NCBI GenBank assembly: GCA_027603065.1
Contig: JADGJP010000027.1
Coordinates: 124,001 to 188,000 of the forward strand
DNA length: 64,000 nucleotides
Direction: 5' to 3'
Source: Geranomyces variabilis
Taxonomy: Eukaryota > Chytridiomycota > Chytridiomycetes > Spizellomycetales > Powellomycetaceae
A model generated the notes under the pieces. It worked only from the letters and a program-made list of their open reading frames with translations, was not told the DNA's origin and made no database searches. Positions 12,058 to 22,052 of the stretch are shown here, piece after piece (the stretch's first letter is position 1; every line of letters starts with the position of its first letter). A program made the translations under genes and the position numbers.

Positions 12058-12827
12058 TTGGGTAACTATGTACGAGGTGTTTTCTTGAATGGGAGGAAAA
12101 GAGGAAACTGGCAGCAACAGCAGCGGCCCAAAAACACGAAGCGGCGTTTGTGACTCCGCAGACTTTTTCACTCGTGTGATGAAAAAAATCTGCTAACAGC
12201 GACACCGCTGCCCGCCACTCCTGCCTCATGTCAAATGACCCTCGCAGTCGCCGCTGTATATGATGAATATCGCATACCCCACTCGAGTCCGGTGAACACG
12301 ATGATGGGGTCGGTATAACGGTATAACGGCTCATGAGCATTTGTTCGCCCCCCATGGTCGCGCTCAGTGTCTGGAACGTAGAGGAGACCCTTCGAAGCAT
12401 AGGCGACAAGTACGCTCGTATTGCCGCACGTCACAGAATGGGAGGAGCGGCGGACGACATGGCCGGAAGCTTTCCAACTGGGGGAAAACGCAGACGAATT
12501 GTTCAACGCCGGCATGGGGCGTTTTACGGTGGTCTTTGCCTTAACAAAGGATTTTCCCCGGGGGTCGGCACCAACAACTCTGGCAAAGCACCTCATTTTG
12601 GAGATGGTTGACATGCCTGTTGTCCGGCAAGATTCAACGCCGCTTTTATTCTCGTATGCAAGGTCCAGAGCATGAGTGTGAATGCGATACCAGTTTAATT
12701 ATTAGGGCGGCTGTGCCAGTGTATTTTCGACAGATCGCAATGTCGGTCTCACTCACGCCCTCCACACATCCCTCTTTCCCACCCGCGCACGCTTCCTTCT
12801 CCCGCATACCCCTCGTCAAGCAAGGTC
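12058..12827. other. Intergenic, divergent promoter region
   Basis: This lies between the starts of the secreted-protein gene and the Ubl-RING gene. Several short overlapping open frames exist on both strands, none with family resemblance. A CT-rich tract precedes 12828. Confidence 0.5.
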
Positions 12828-14147
12828 ATGCCTGTCCTCACGCTTTTCGTACATGGCCTCCCCGGCGTCTCCACCCTTAACGTTGAGGATACCACCGGTA
12901 GCAAGACCGTCCGTCAGCTTGCAGCCCAACTGTCCTCCTTCCTGTGCGCTTTTGGCACCCCGGGCGTTCCACAGCCCACGGGCCCTTACTACGACTGCGA
13001 GCTATTTGCAGGCGAGAAGGCCATCTCGATCGACGGCCCGGATGGCGCTCGTCCCGTTTCCTACTTTGACGCCTTCAGTGCCAGCCTGCTCGTGCGGGTC
13101 CACGACGACCCCAGACAGCTTTTTGTCAAAACAACCTCAGGCAAGACCATTACTATCAACACGGCCGGCTTTCACACCATTGAAAAAGTGAAGAAAATGA
13201 TTGAGGCCAAGGAGTGCATTCCTCTCGACCAGCAGCGTCTTATTTACGAAGGACGTCAGGTAAGCCGTGCATTCGCGCCCTCGCTCCTGGTTGCAAGTTT
13301 ATTGACGCCAAACTCATCTCAAACCGCAGCTGGAGGAAGATCACAAAACTCTGATCGAACTCGGCATTAATACGGAGGTTACTCTGCACCTGGCTCTCCG
13401 GGTCCGGGGTGGCAGCACCACGCCACTTTCATTTGTCGATCTTTCAAACCCTGCCGGACCGGAGCGCATCAAGTGGTCGACATCCGCACCGGAATGGCGA
13501 ATGGCAGAGCCCGGAATGACCCTCGAAGGCCGATGCAATAACGGGAAATGTCAAGCATTCAGAGAAACGGTATGGAACGTGTGGTGGGGCAGCCAGCGTG
13601 TGCTATCAAGTATCAGATTCTGACTATAAGCTCGAACAAATTCTCCCACTTCATTTATCAGGTCGTCGTTAACATTGGCTTCGGCGAATACAACACCGCT
13701 TACGACTCCTCTCGCAGCAAATGTCCTATGTGCGCCGAGTTCATCGATAGCCAAGACTGCGCCTTTAACAATTGCAAGTACCGTTACCAGGGACTGAGGC
13801 TTGACGAACACCGCCAACCCAAGCGTGAATCCACTTCATGGACCACAGTTGCTGTCGGAGATCAATATCAGCGCTTCAGCAGCTCCAAGCTCGGCACTAG
13901 TCAGTGGTTGTCTCTTGTTATTGAAGCCAAGCCCTTGGGTGCGCAAACCGAGACGTCTCCCGAATGTCTTGCTTGTGGGATGGAGATTGCAGCTGCATAT
14001 CAGCAGCGGCAGCCAGAGTGGAAGCTCCCATGCCAACACATATTCCACGCCCGATGTGTCGCGCCTTGGATCGCGAACGGCCATGGCTGCCCTGTGTGCA
14101 ACATCGCGCGCGGTGACAAGAGCAGCATTACGCTCCGCGATGTTTGA
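12828..14147 (+). CDS. Ubiquitin-like domain protein with C-terminal RING-H2 finger
   Basis: Segments 12828-13259, 13330-13569 and 13662-14147 give 385 residues. Residues 1-100 form a divergent beta-grasp-like region. Residues about 101-178 are a recognisable ubiquitin-like domain (LFVKTTSGKTITI, IPLDQQRLIYEGRQ, TLHLALRVRGG). The intron after GRQ is phase 0. Residues 179-290 match a domain often found directly after ubiquitin in large protist/fungal families: W..SAPEWR..E.GM.LEG.C, KCPMCAEFI, CAFNNCKYRYQG. Its Cys pairs suggest a zinc site. Residues about 330-375 form a RING-H2 finger (CLACGME, LPCQHIFHARCVAPWI, GCPVC). It probably acts as an E3 ligase or ubiquitin-signal adaptor; that role is inference. 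Confidence 0.85.
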
Positions 14148-14570
14148 GAAGAGCGATTGGCGTATTTCGGTGATTTGCGATCTTTTTGCTCGGTGCCTTC
14201 ATGACCGCTGGCGTATTACCTCCCACCTAGGGATGTGGCTTGTCTGGGATTTCTAGTTTGCGTGTTCTTGCTATACTCTTCCTTTTTGCTTTGCGTAACG
14301 TTGTATCAAAATGCAATGCATGTCAGTACAGTATATCCGTCGTCCACATTTGGCAGCCGCCCAAGATTTACGATTTGGCGTATATACACTTCAATCCGAT
14401 ATCCTTTCAGCCGCCGCCGCCGCCGGGCGCGTTGTCATTCGTAGACGTTTGAGCAAAAAAAAGGCCTTTGTATTTACACACAAATCGTTTTGTACAGCCA
14501 TGGGATATCGGGGAGTTTATATGTACATAAGGGGCATGAGGGAAAACGGTCGCGGAGAAGAAGCGATTGA
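14148..14570. other. Intergenic, convergent
   Basis: No gene supported. A short (CCG)n-like stretch occurs near 14410-14430. Confidence 0.5.
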
Positions 14571-15302
14571 TCACCCAGCCATCGAACGACGTTCGGCCTG
14601 GCGTTTCGAAAGGCAATCCAGCTGGTCAACCAAATTTTGCAGCGGCGGATACACGACGCTCTCACGGTAATGCTGGCGCGATTCTCGTCGTGGCGGAGGT
14701 GGCGGTGGTGAAGGTGGCGGCGTTGCAGTTTGCGTGATCACAGGTGTTTTGAACGATTTGAAGTCAGCCGACAGCTCGGCGATGGAGTTGTCGAGCATAT
14801 CCAGCAAGCTCTTTTTACGTTCTAGCCGGCTGCGACGGCGGACGTGTGTAGCGTGCGAAGGGTATGGATCGGAAGATGCCGAGGATCCGCATTCGGAAGG
14901 TGAGGTTTCTGCGTCCGACTCGGCGCCGGTAAGCGTTGTTGCGCTGACGGGCGAGCGCCGCATGTTGCAATCATCTTCGCTCGCTTCGTCAAGTGAGGAT
15001 AGCCACGAGTGGACAAACTGCGCGGATTTTGACAACGGCGGAGAGGAGAGCGACGGCAGCGGCGTGCCAAACGGTGGTGCGTTATTGTTCATTGTCGTCA
15101 TTGCCGCTGGTCGGGACGGTGACGGCGGCGCATGCATCAGGGTCTGCAGGTGCGCCAAGAAATCGGTTGAGTGCGACGCAGGGATGTGTCTGGAGGAATG
15201 GGCGCCGTAACCAGGCGCAGACGAGCGACGCACGGGCACTGGGCCAGGGCGCAAGACGCCCAGCTCGCGCGGAGTGGAACTGATTGAGTTTCGATGCAGC
15301 AT
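14571..15302 (-). CDS. Low-complexity protein of unknown function
   Basis: This is a single open frame of 243 residues from the ATG at 15302. The sequence is Ser/Pro-rich and probably largely disordered. Three segments look structured: a helix around SAQFVHSWLSSLDEASED, a charged helix RLERKKSLLDMLDNSIAEL (about 165-185) preceding a Pro run, and a C-terminal helix LQNLVDQLDCLSKRQAERR. The helical motifs separated by disordered linkers suggest an adaptor or cytoskeletal partner, but no family was recognised. The opposite strand also has an open frame through part of the region. The minus frame is preferred because its helices are regular and its composition is protein-like. Confidence 0.5.
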   Translation of the reverse strand: MLHRNSISSTPRELGVLRPGPVPVRRSSAPGYGAHSSRHIPASHSTDFLAHLQTLMHAPPSPSRPAAMTTMNNNAPPFGTPLPSLSSPPLSKSAQFVHSWLSSLDEASEDDCNMRRSPVSATTLTGAESDAETSPSECGSSASSDPYPSHATHVRRRSRLERKKSLLDMLDNSIAELSADFKSFKTPVITQTATPPPSPPPPPPRRESRQHYRESVVYPPLQNLVDQLDCLSKRQAERRSMAG

Positions 15303-16352
15303 CTTTCGCCAAAAAGCTTAAGGTCGAAAAGAACTTATGAGGGCGGTGTTATTTGCGGGGAGGCGGAGGGTAGGGCGGTGTCGAAGCACACACAGCCTTA
15401 AACGTCTTTTTTTTCGCTGCCTTTCCTTCCGCAAAGAAAGGTTCTTTATCCAAGCAGCATATGATGCTATCGCCTATATCGCGGGTGGCCACCGACCAGC
15501 ATGTCGGGCATTTTTGTAGCGGCTTTTCCCCGCTGTCCGCCGCCGGGCGTGGACACGAGTGGGGGGTTCGTTAGCCGTCGGTTGAGCGAGCGAGTACAAT
15601 TGGGTGGTGACGCCGCTTTCGTTTTTTTTGGACAGCGTCTGTTTCGAAACGCTTGTGCAACAATTGCCGGCGGCGTCCGCTGCCCTGTGGCCCCCGCGCT
15701 CTACTCGCTTAACTCGCTTCCACTGGATTTGATGGATTTGAGGCCCCCACCCCAGCACCAGGGATCCGGCAGCGGCTCGGGTGGGTGGAACCAACCACAA
15801 GTGTGCGGCGGTTAGAGGAAAATATGTGTATTGCATGACTTTTAAACGCGTCGGTGGCTTTGGTTGTGACCAATCAAGCCATCCTGTCCGCTGATGCTCA
15901 TACGTAAAAACTTCCCGACCGCCACAATGTCATGTTGCTTGCCAATATTCTACTTTTAGTCGCTGTAATCGGCGAAATCAAGAGCCGGTATTGTCCGCAA
16001 CCTGGTGGCGAGTGTGTGATCGTCGACTCACCTTTGACTCACAACCTGCGGTCTCGGGTCTTGATACCGCAACTACTAAGACACAACCTGTGGATATATA
16101 CTCAAGCTGCAGGAAATGGAGCACGATGTAAAGATTCGCGAGCCACCCAACGGCGAAGGTTGTGGCGAGGAACAGGACGAGGGCATTTCACGGTTCCGAG
16201 AATGCGGTCAAGGTCATGTGACCTTTCGTGTGACTCATTCAAATCCCGCCGCGCTGACGCTCATGTGCCTTGCCATACAAAACCATTTGATTTATGTCTT
16301 GATCCAACAATAAATACATTCGCCGCACGACCATTTCTTCCTCTCTAAACAA
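15303..16352. other. Intergenic, about 1 kb
   Basis: No gene supported. The region holds an everted AGGTCA-type palindrome at 16210-16225 (AAGGTCA, 2 nt, TGACCTT) and a TATATAC near 16098. Confidence 0.5.
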
Positions 16353-18113
16353 TCAAGCGCCCTCATCGCCGCCATCATTGTTGGCATTGGTTTTCAACGC
16401 TTCAAGATCCAGATACCAGTACAACACGCTCGCGCCCGTGACAGCCGCACAAAGGCCAGTCAACAACAGCATGGCCACTTTCCACCCATAGATATCCGCC
16501 ATCACGCCCGTAACTGTCGGCGAAATGCATCCGCCAAGGTATCCGACACCCGTGACAAAAGCCGTCACAGTGCCAACTCTGGCTTCTCCGCCGGCCAAGT
16601 CCATGACAAACGCGCCGTCAATGATGACTTTGGGCGCATAGAGAAATAGCGCGACGGCGCCAATCATGCCAATGAACAGGGCGATTTCTGTTGGCTTTGG
16701 GTCGCTTCGTAGGGCTGCGACTGCAGACTCGAGGCCGGCGCCGTTGGGTGTGACAGCCCACATGCCAACCAATGCCAGGGTTGTCAGCCCGAGCGAGACG
16801 ACAGGAATGAGACCACGACGGTCTTGTCGTGTGTGGTCAAGAAGGAAGCCACCGCCAACTGACGAGATTGCGCCTAACGCGGGAAAGATGGCGCTCGCGA
16901 CGCTCGCGTGGGAGTTTGACAAACCAAGCTCCGATGCGATTAAAGAAGACGCAAACGTCGCGAACGACTCTCTGATCTACAAGAAGGTAATAAGATGCCA
17001 AGTCAACAAAAGAAGAAAGCGCGAACCGAGTAACAAAAGACGCAGTAGTGGGCACAGCACGCTTACCAGGATGACCACCAACAGCTCCGCAGACAGCAAC
17101 CATATCCTCACGCTCTTGACCATCGGCATCAAGCCCGCATCTTCATCGTCATCGACATTAGCAAACACCGACCGGCTTCTCATATCCTCCTCGGCGGCTT
17201 CGTCCGTCTCAACCGGGTCATCCAACCCTTTATCACCCGGCATGCCCGGCACAAACAGCGAAGGAACAAATAACGCCCCGCCAACACCCGCCGAGAGGTA
17301 AAACATTGCCTGCCATCCCAAACCACCAATCATCGCCCCGCCAAGAACAAGACGCACGAGCGCGTCTCCCAGCGTTTCAGCCAGGGAGGCAATCGCAACG
17401 GCATGCGCAGCGGCGCTAGGCGTGTACCAGTGCCGTGTTATTTTAACACAAGCGCCCCAGCCAACGCTTGAAAAAAGCTGGTTGATGGCGCGCACGCCGG
17501 CATACCAGGCGACGTGGTTGATGAGTGGGAAAAGCAGGCTGGTGCCGATCGAGCCAAGCAAGCCAGCGAGAAGCGTCCATTTCCCTCCAAACTTGTCGAC
17601 GCAAAAGCCAGACAGGAACCTTTTTTTAAAGTAATAAGCAGAAAGGTTTTCGTTCTCTCACGTCAGGTATTTGTCCATTTGGCTCAACAGCCGCTTTTGA
17701 ATTGTCCTCTCTCGTCTCGCCCACTTACTTTCCGCCCAAGTAAAATACATAACCGCTTGTAAGTACTATGCTCACTTGCGAGCGCTTCAGACCGCCCTCT
17801 TTGTCTTCGAGCGAAGGAATTGCCAGCGGCAAGTTGGTCTTGCCAAAATAGTACCCCTAAAATGGCCAAAACCAAGCGTACACAAACTTTGTCAGCTTCC
17901 TTCAAGTTTCCATTCTTAGAAAGGAAGATATGCAGGCTCTCTCCCTCTCTTAAGACTTGCCGTGTATGCGACCACCAAAAGCGTCAACACGATTTTGCGC
18001 CATTTTAGGAAATCAGGCTTTTCCTGCGGCGCTTCATTACCAGCACCGGCATGGTTCCCGCTAAGCAGGGCGGTACGTTCGGAGGGTGGTCGCTGCTGCT
18101 GCGGTGGGGCCAT
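16353..18113 (-). CDS. MFS transporter, SLC37/GlpT-like
   Basis: Segments 18113-17961, 17856-17729, 17619-17067 and 16976-16353 give 485 residues with about twelve helices and a charged cytosolic loop (about 260-300). Helix 1 reads VVAYTGYYFGKTNLPLAIPSL and is followed by SGYVFYLGGKFLSGFCVDKFGGK. These match the organophosphate/glycerol-3-phosphate transporter group, including the loop 2-3 motif. Intron 1 begins with GC rather than GT (ACG|GCAAGT); only this junction joins helix 1 in frame, and GCAAGT is the usual GC-donor consensus. Substrate is unknown: sugar phosphate or glycerol-3-phosphate exchange is likely from the family, not proven. Confidence 0.88.
17857..17960 (-). other. GC-AG intron
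   Basis: The 104-nt first intron of the MFS gene starts GCAAGT and ends TTTTAG. No GT donor nearby restores the transporter helix in frame. Confidence 0.75.
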
Positions 18114-19048
18114 GCTACTAATCAAGACAGTCTGCGCAAGTTGAACAATCTTTTTTCGGTTTGTCTCTGGCCAGCGCTTTGCGAACCCTGCTTGATTTTC
18201 AAGAGTAGGTGGGTGCGAGAGTATAAGTGTCCCCCAACTTGCCTATGAGGTCATTGAGGGTTTGTTTGTTGGATTGGACAGCCGACAGAAAGAACAAGCG
18301 CAACCTTCTTTCTTAAACTCACGCGACGCGTTTTTATCCTCCTCACAAAAGCCTCGCATTTTAAGTTTACATTCTAGCCCTTCAGCAACGCCCGTACACT
18401 AAGGTAAAGATCGGCACAACTCCAAAGTCCGGCAAACTTTTTTCACGATAGCCGCGCCGGTGCTCTCTAGCATCTGCATAGTCATGGACTTCGGACTTGG
18501 TTTTTTCCGGACCTTCAGCCATGTCTCATCTCCTTATCTCAATTATAGTAACGAGGAGGGTGCCGATGATGTGGATGATGAGGATACAGATGTCGATGGC
18601 AGCGATGGCGACCGTTGGCTGGGGTGACGAACCTCCCGAAGAAGGCGGCGCAGGCGGCGCCTTTTGCACATAGTCGCATAGTTGCGAAAATACTTCCTGT
18701 GTATTTCGGCAAGTTGGGTGAGTTCTTTTTCGGCAGCTCACAAACTGTCGCCCATGACTAGTCAAAATGCGCTTCATGGCGCTAAGTTTCAGGAACGGGT
18801 CTTGCTCTTATATTGCAGCTGCGAGCGCGCCTTTCGTAACTTCGGCGATAGCGGCGGCCGCTGCGGCTTCGGAGGCCTTTTTGATCGACGCTTTGTAAGC
18901 ATTGCTCCATGACGCTCACAGCGACCAGTGTCTAGCCTGCTCTCAAAGGAGCAAACATCAATGTATTCTGCGCTGGGTTGACACTGTCGACGGTGTGCTG
19001 CTGCCATATAGATAGTTCTTGCGCGGGTTCCGCGCTCGGTGATCGCTG
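18114..19048. other. Unresolved stretch with short minus-strand open frames
   Basis: Minus-strand frames at 18526-18777 (ending in a hydrophobic helix) and 18789-19250 (basic Pro/Lys-rich C-terminus) could be exons continuing the zinc-finger ORF at 19049-19426. I found no unique set of splice sites. Region otherwise empty. Confidence 0.3.
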
Positions 19049-19426
19049 TCACGGCTGGCGAAACCGCGGCCTGTTTGTCGAAACCTTCAACGCTTTGAAG
19101 GCCGATGGCGGTCCTGAGGCCTTGAAAGACTTGGGCTGGCGGGCAAGAGGGGGACAAGCGACAATGACAAGTTGGTTCTTTGTCTTTGTCGCTTGTCTCT
19201 CTCCACCATGCGCTTCGAACTTGGTGTTGGTGAACAAGGACAAACGACAAGCATTCACTGCGAGGTCTGTACGCTCCTTGTGGGTGGACTCGCGCCCGTG
19301 TTGTTCTGCACGCCGTGCAGCGTCCCGGTTACGCTCCACTGCATTTGAATGTTTTTTGGTATTTTTGTGCCTGTTCAACCTTTGAACCGTGGCAAAGTCT
19401 TGTTGGCAGTCATTGCAGCGAGGCAT
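19049..19426 (-). CDS. C2H2-type zinc-finger ORF, probably part of a longer gene
   Basis: The frame starts MPRCNDCQQDF and continues with C..C...F.....L..H.....H spacing (residues 4-29), a single C2H2/U1-like finger. It continues basic for 30 residues. A GT donor (GTGAAT) near 19257 suggests the rest of this frame is intron and that the gene continues downstream in another frame. An acceptor-like TTTGGTACAG sits directly before the ATG, so the ATG may be internal. It could belong to a host nucleic-acid-binding protein or to a mobile element. It lies in a repeat-rich degenerate island. Confidence 0.35.
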   Translation of the reverse strand: MPRCNDCQQDFATVQRLNRHKNTKKHSNAVERNRDAARRAEQHGRESTHKERTDLAVNACRLSLFTNTKFEAHGGERQATKTKNQLVIVACPPLARQPKSFKASGPPSAFKALKVSTNRPRFRQP

Positions 19427-19471
19427 CTGTACCAAAGAGATGGAGAACACTTAAATTTTGGATCACAATCC

Positions 19472-19793
19472 TCACTTACAGTTCCAATTCTTGAGCTCCG
19501 TGATGAGGCCTCGGACGTCTCCAAAGAGCACATTGGCAGTCGTCATGTCGAACGCATTCGTCAGCAAACACATTGCGTGCCAGCTGGTTGAGCAAACCCT
19601 TCCACCAAGGGTCTTGGAACGTAAAGATCGCTTGGCTTACAGTAGGATCTGCAAAACATGGTCATAAATGAGTTCTCCGCCGGAGAACTTTAAAATTCGA
19701 GTCACAAGCCTGACTTACAGTTCCAATTCTTCAGCTCGGCGATGAGGCCTTTAACGTCACCAAAGAACACGTTGGCAGTCGTCATGTCGAACG
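19472..19793 (-). repeat. Direct duplication of a 75-bp exon end
   Basis: Copies at about 19480-19555 and 19720-19793 share 75 bp including the exon end and GTAAGT donor, with about 9 mismatches by eye (about 88% identity). The distal copy keeps the FDMTTANV-like frame only if read in a different frame from the gene fragment upstream of it. Confidence 0.7.
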
Positions 19794-20165
19794 CCGCCTG
19801 TCCTTCGGGGAACTGTGCGGCAATGGAGGAGGGGCCGGCTGGTTCTGACACGCTGACTTTTCGTTTTCTCACCAGGGTGACAGATGCGGCCGGTGCCTCG
19901 CCCTTGGCGCGGGACTGGGCAACCTCGGTGAAAACCTTCTTCGCCTCTTCCTCCATCGTTGGTCTTCCAGCTGCGTCAAACCTCTTGTTCAGGATGTCTA
20001 GGTAAGCGATCTACACAAACAAGTTAAAAACGAGATATAGGGGAAGGAAAGGGAGCAAGGGGACTTACACAGCCGTCGACGTCAAGTGAGTCATCCTCCC
20101 TTTTCAGGCCTCCGGGCGCTTGCCTGACAACGTGCCCATCCAAATACGCGGTCTTCGAGCCGACT
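19476..20165 (-). CDS. Fragment of a multi-exon gene of unknown family, with a duplicated exon end
   Basis: Three phase-consistent segments, about 20165-20069, 20010-19719 and 19648-19476, read through as one protein fragment. It contains GSKTAYLDGHVVRQ, IAYLDILNKRFDAAGRPT, FDMTTANVFFGDVKGLIAEL and YPTVSQAIFTFQDPWWKGLL. Splice sites are good (GTAAGT donors, TTTGTGTAG and TTTTGCAG acceptors). The last segment runs into a second copy of the FDMTTANV..ELKNWN exon end, here read out of frame and closing with a stop. The 5' side is cut off by a MITE at 20241-20340. I do not recognise the family. It may be a truncated member of a lineage-specific gene family. Confidence 0.4.
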
Positions 20166-20240
20166 GCGCCCTTATCACCCCCCACCGGGTGGAGGTATGG
20201 ACGAAGGCGAAAAAGGTACCGCAGGGGCGGTAATATCCTG

Positions 20241-20340
20241 CAGCCAGTAGACAAAAGTCGGAGACCCCTTGACAGCCGCCGCGCAGCGCACTCTTCCTGT
20301 GAAACTTTTAGACGGGTCTCCGACTTTTCTCCACTGGCTG
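20241..20340. mobile_element. Tc1/mariner-like MITE, copy 1
   Basis: This is a 100-bp non-coding element with terminal inverted repeats CAGCCAGT(A/G)GA.AAAAGTCGG. A TA follows the right end; the left TA is mutated to TG. The ends and TA target site are typical of Tc1/mariner elements. Confidence 0.75.
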
Positions 20341-20378
20341 TATACTGCGGTGGCCTTGTAACTGTTGTTGTTGAGCCA

Positions 20379-20460
20379 TGAGGAAGACGACGAGGACGAA
20401 GAAGAGGACGAAGACGACGAAGAGGATGACGAGGAGGAAGACGAGGCGCAAAAGAAAGTG
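20379..20460. repeat. GAN triplet tract (GAC/GAG/GAA)
   Basis: An almost uninterrupted run of GAC, GAG and GAA triplets codes for Asp/Glu on the plus strand and poly-Ser on the minus strand. The long open frames here are by-products of the repeat. Confidence 0.8.
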
Positions 20461-20619
20461 ACGAGAAGGGAGGGGGGCAAGGCCGAGGGCGGGAGTTATA
20501 TACTGCATGGGCTCCATGCGAGACCCATGTTTGGCGGCTACACGAAGAATTCCCCTGCACCCTATCTAGGGAGCCATCACCCCGTTAGCCAAGAGCAGGA
20601 AGTGAAGCGCTCAGATGTA

Positions 20620-20731
20620 CAGCCAGTGGACAAAAGTATGGGACCCCCCTGAAATTTTCACAGGAAGGGAGTGCTACGCGGTGGCTGTGAGGGGCTCAGA
20701 GGGGGGGTCCCATACTTTTGTCCACTGGCTG
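20620..20731. mobile_element. Tc1/mariner-like MITE, copy 2 (best preserved)
   Basis: This is a 112-bp element flanked on both sides by TA. The inverted repeats CAGCCAGTGGACAAAAGTAT and its complement extend through a GGGACCCCCC block, about 29 bp in all. There is no coding capacity; it is presumably moved by a transposase elsewhere in the genome. Confidence 0.85.
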
Positions 20732-20824
20732 TACAGTATACTCCATAGCCGATGTCTTGACAGCGCATAGCTTAAGTGGCAATTTCAATGTGCAATTTGA
20801 AGAAGTTCAATATAGTTTCTGTAT

Positions 20825-21290
20825 TCAATTCTTAAAAGCTCTTCCAGTGGATCTGATGTAGGTGACGCACTTAGCTGCAGATGCAACACGAATTAGCGAA
20901 TCTAAAGCAAATAAAATGAAAGGCTCATGGCCCACCTCGGCTATCGCTGACTGGTACTCAGCGTATTTTGCCTCCAGCTTCATGCGCAGTGTCTCCTTCC
21001 TGGCCCCAGTTGCAGCTGTGTGCTCGCTCTCCAGCTGGCGTAGCTCTTGCTCTAGTTTTGCGATTTGGATCCTCCGCTGCATCCGCCGTTCGATTGTCAG
21101 CTTAAGGGAAGGGGCAATTCGGTGGGCGACTTCTGCCGGAACCATTGGCCCCAAAACCTGTCGCATCTCCGGCGGCCTGGCTGTATCGCGCCGAATGCGT
21201 CGTGCGCGTAGGGGCCTTCCAGATGGGGTTTCGATAGCGCCAGCGGGCTGTTGCAGTAGGGAGAACGATGAACGCGGCGGTGGAGGGAAA
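20825..21290 (-). CDS. ORF with basic, coiled-coil-like C-terminus, unknown
   Basis: An open frame reads RSSFSLLQQPAGAIETPSG, then a basic stretch, then a charged helix (MQRRIQIAKLEQELRQLESE, continuing about 50 residues), ending at a stop at 20825. Upstream of about 21290 the same frame runs through the CUB-exon copy in the wrong frame, so the true start or acceptor is probably inside 21240-21300 (a TCCCTACTGCAACAG-like acceptor). Not recognised. It may be the 3' part of the gene whose 5' part is the ORF at 21102-22052. Confidence 0.3.
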
Positions 21291-22052
21291 CCCGAACGTG
21301 ATCTGCGTAGCGGGATTGCCGTGCGAATCGAGCGGTTGGATGAGGATGATGCAGTTCGAGTCAGCCGAATACTCTCCTTTGGAGTCGTGTGCCTCGGTCG
21401 TCCCTGTTCCTTCGTCATCCAGATTCACCCGCACGCGCCGCATTGCGGCCGCGCCGGTGTCTGGCCGCAAGAGAGCGCAGCCAGCTGCTGGTGAGGGTAA
21501 ATCTGGATGACCGAAGAAGGTACTTCCGAGGTGGTAATCTCGTAGTTTGCGGGGTTTCCCGAAGAAGGCGGCGAAGAAGGGGAGGAAACAGGAAGAAGAA
21601 GGACAAAGACGGCGAAAGCGCGCACAGTAAGCATATCTTTCCGCATTCTCCAGGCGGTCGGCGAACGGCAGCGTTTTCGACAGATCAAACGTCAGTCCCT
21701 CCATCTGACGTTCCCGAAAAATTCTTCCGGGTAGGTATATCGGCTGCACCACGCCAAACTTCAGCTTGCGGTCGGAGCCCAGCAAAATGTGGACCCTCCC
21801 AAGAGGTACCGAGTCAATGTCAAGGTTTGCGACGATTCGGTGACTCTCGAAAACCGCCTCCGCGGTAGCCACAAAGGTGTCTTTGTGGATAGGATGGGCA
21901 TCGGCGCCAGCCGCGAACTCCGCAATCAGGAAAGCAGCTCCCGCTCGGCTGACGTTTTTAGCCTCGAACGAGGTAATGGCAAAATCGGATCGTGCCACCC
22001 CGATCTTGGCGTTCAAGTTCTCGCCGTTGCGTAGGTGGTGGGCCAATTCCAT
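21102..22052 (-). CDS. ORF of unknown family containing a copy of a receptor CUB exon
   Basis: This is an open frame of 316 residues from the ATG at 22052. Residues 1-150 look like a globular alpha/beta domain (NLNAKIGVARSDFAITSFEA, DSVPLGRVHILLGSDRKLKF) that I do not recognise. A foldback element lies at 21411-21515. Beyond it the frame enters [22 protein letters not shown], which is nearly identical in DNA and frame to the first CUB exon of the receptor at 31.8-32.3 kb. The similarity ends at ITFG. A GGGTTTCC after it might be a donor. Either a mosaic gene or a decayed one; splicing is unresolved. Confidence 0.35.
   Translation of the reverse strand: MELAHHLRNGENLNAKIGVARSDFAITSFEAKNVSRAGAAFLIAEFAAGADAHPIHKDTFVATAEAVFESHRIVANLDIDSVPLGRVHILLGSDRKLKFGVVQPIYLPGRIFRERQMEGLTFDLSKTLPFADRLENAERYAYCARFRRLCPSSSCFLPFFAAFFGKPRKLRDYHLGSTFFGHPDLPSPAAGCALLRPDTGAAAMRRVRVNLDDEGTGTTEAHDSKGEYSADSNCIILIQPLDSHGNPATQITFGFPSTAAFIVLPTATARWRYRNPIWKAPTRTTHSARYSQAAGDATGFGANGSGRSRPPNCPFP
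21289..21393 (-). repeat. Near-copy of the receptor's CUB exon
   Basis: About 100 bp match 32187-32285 with roughly 7 differences by eye, in the same reading frame ([13 protein letters not shown]). Outside this block the two loci share nothing obvious. Confidence 0.8.
21411..21515. mobile_element. Foldback/MITE-like hairpin element, about 105 bp
   Basis: Terminal arms TTCG(G)TCATCCAGATT(T/C)ACCC of about 25 bp face each other around a GC-rich core. It interrupts the unknown ORF. There is no TA or other clear target duplication, so the family is open. Confidence 0.6.

Noticed and set aside
20175-20480. Poly-Ser ORF on the minus strand
   Set aside because: It is the translation of the GAC/GAG/GAA triplet tract plus a MITE, not a gene.
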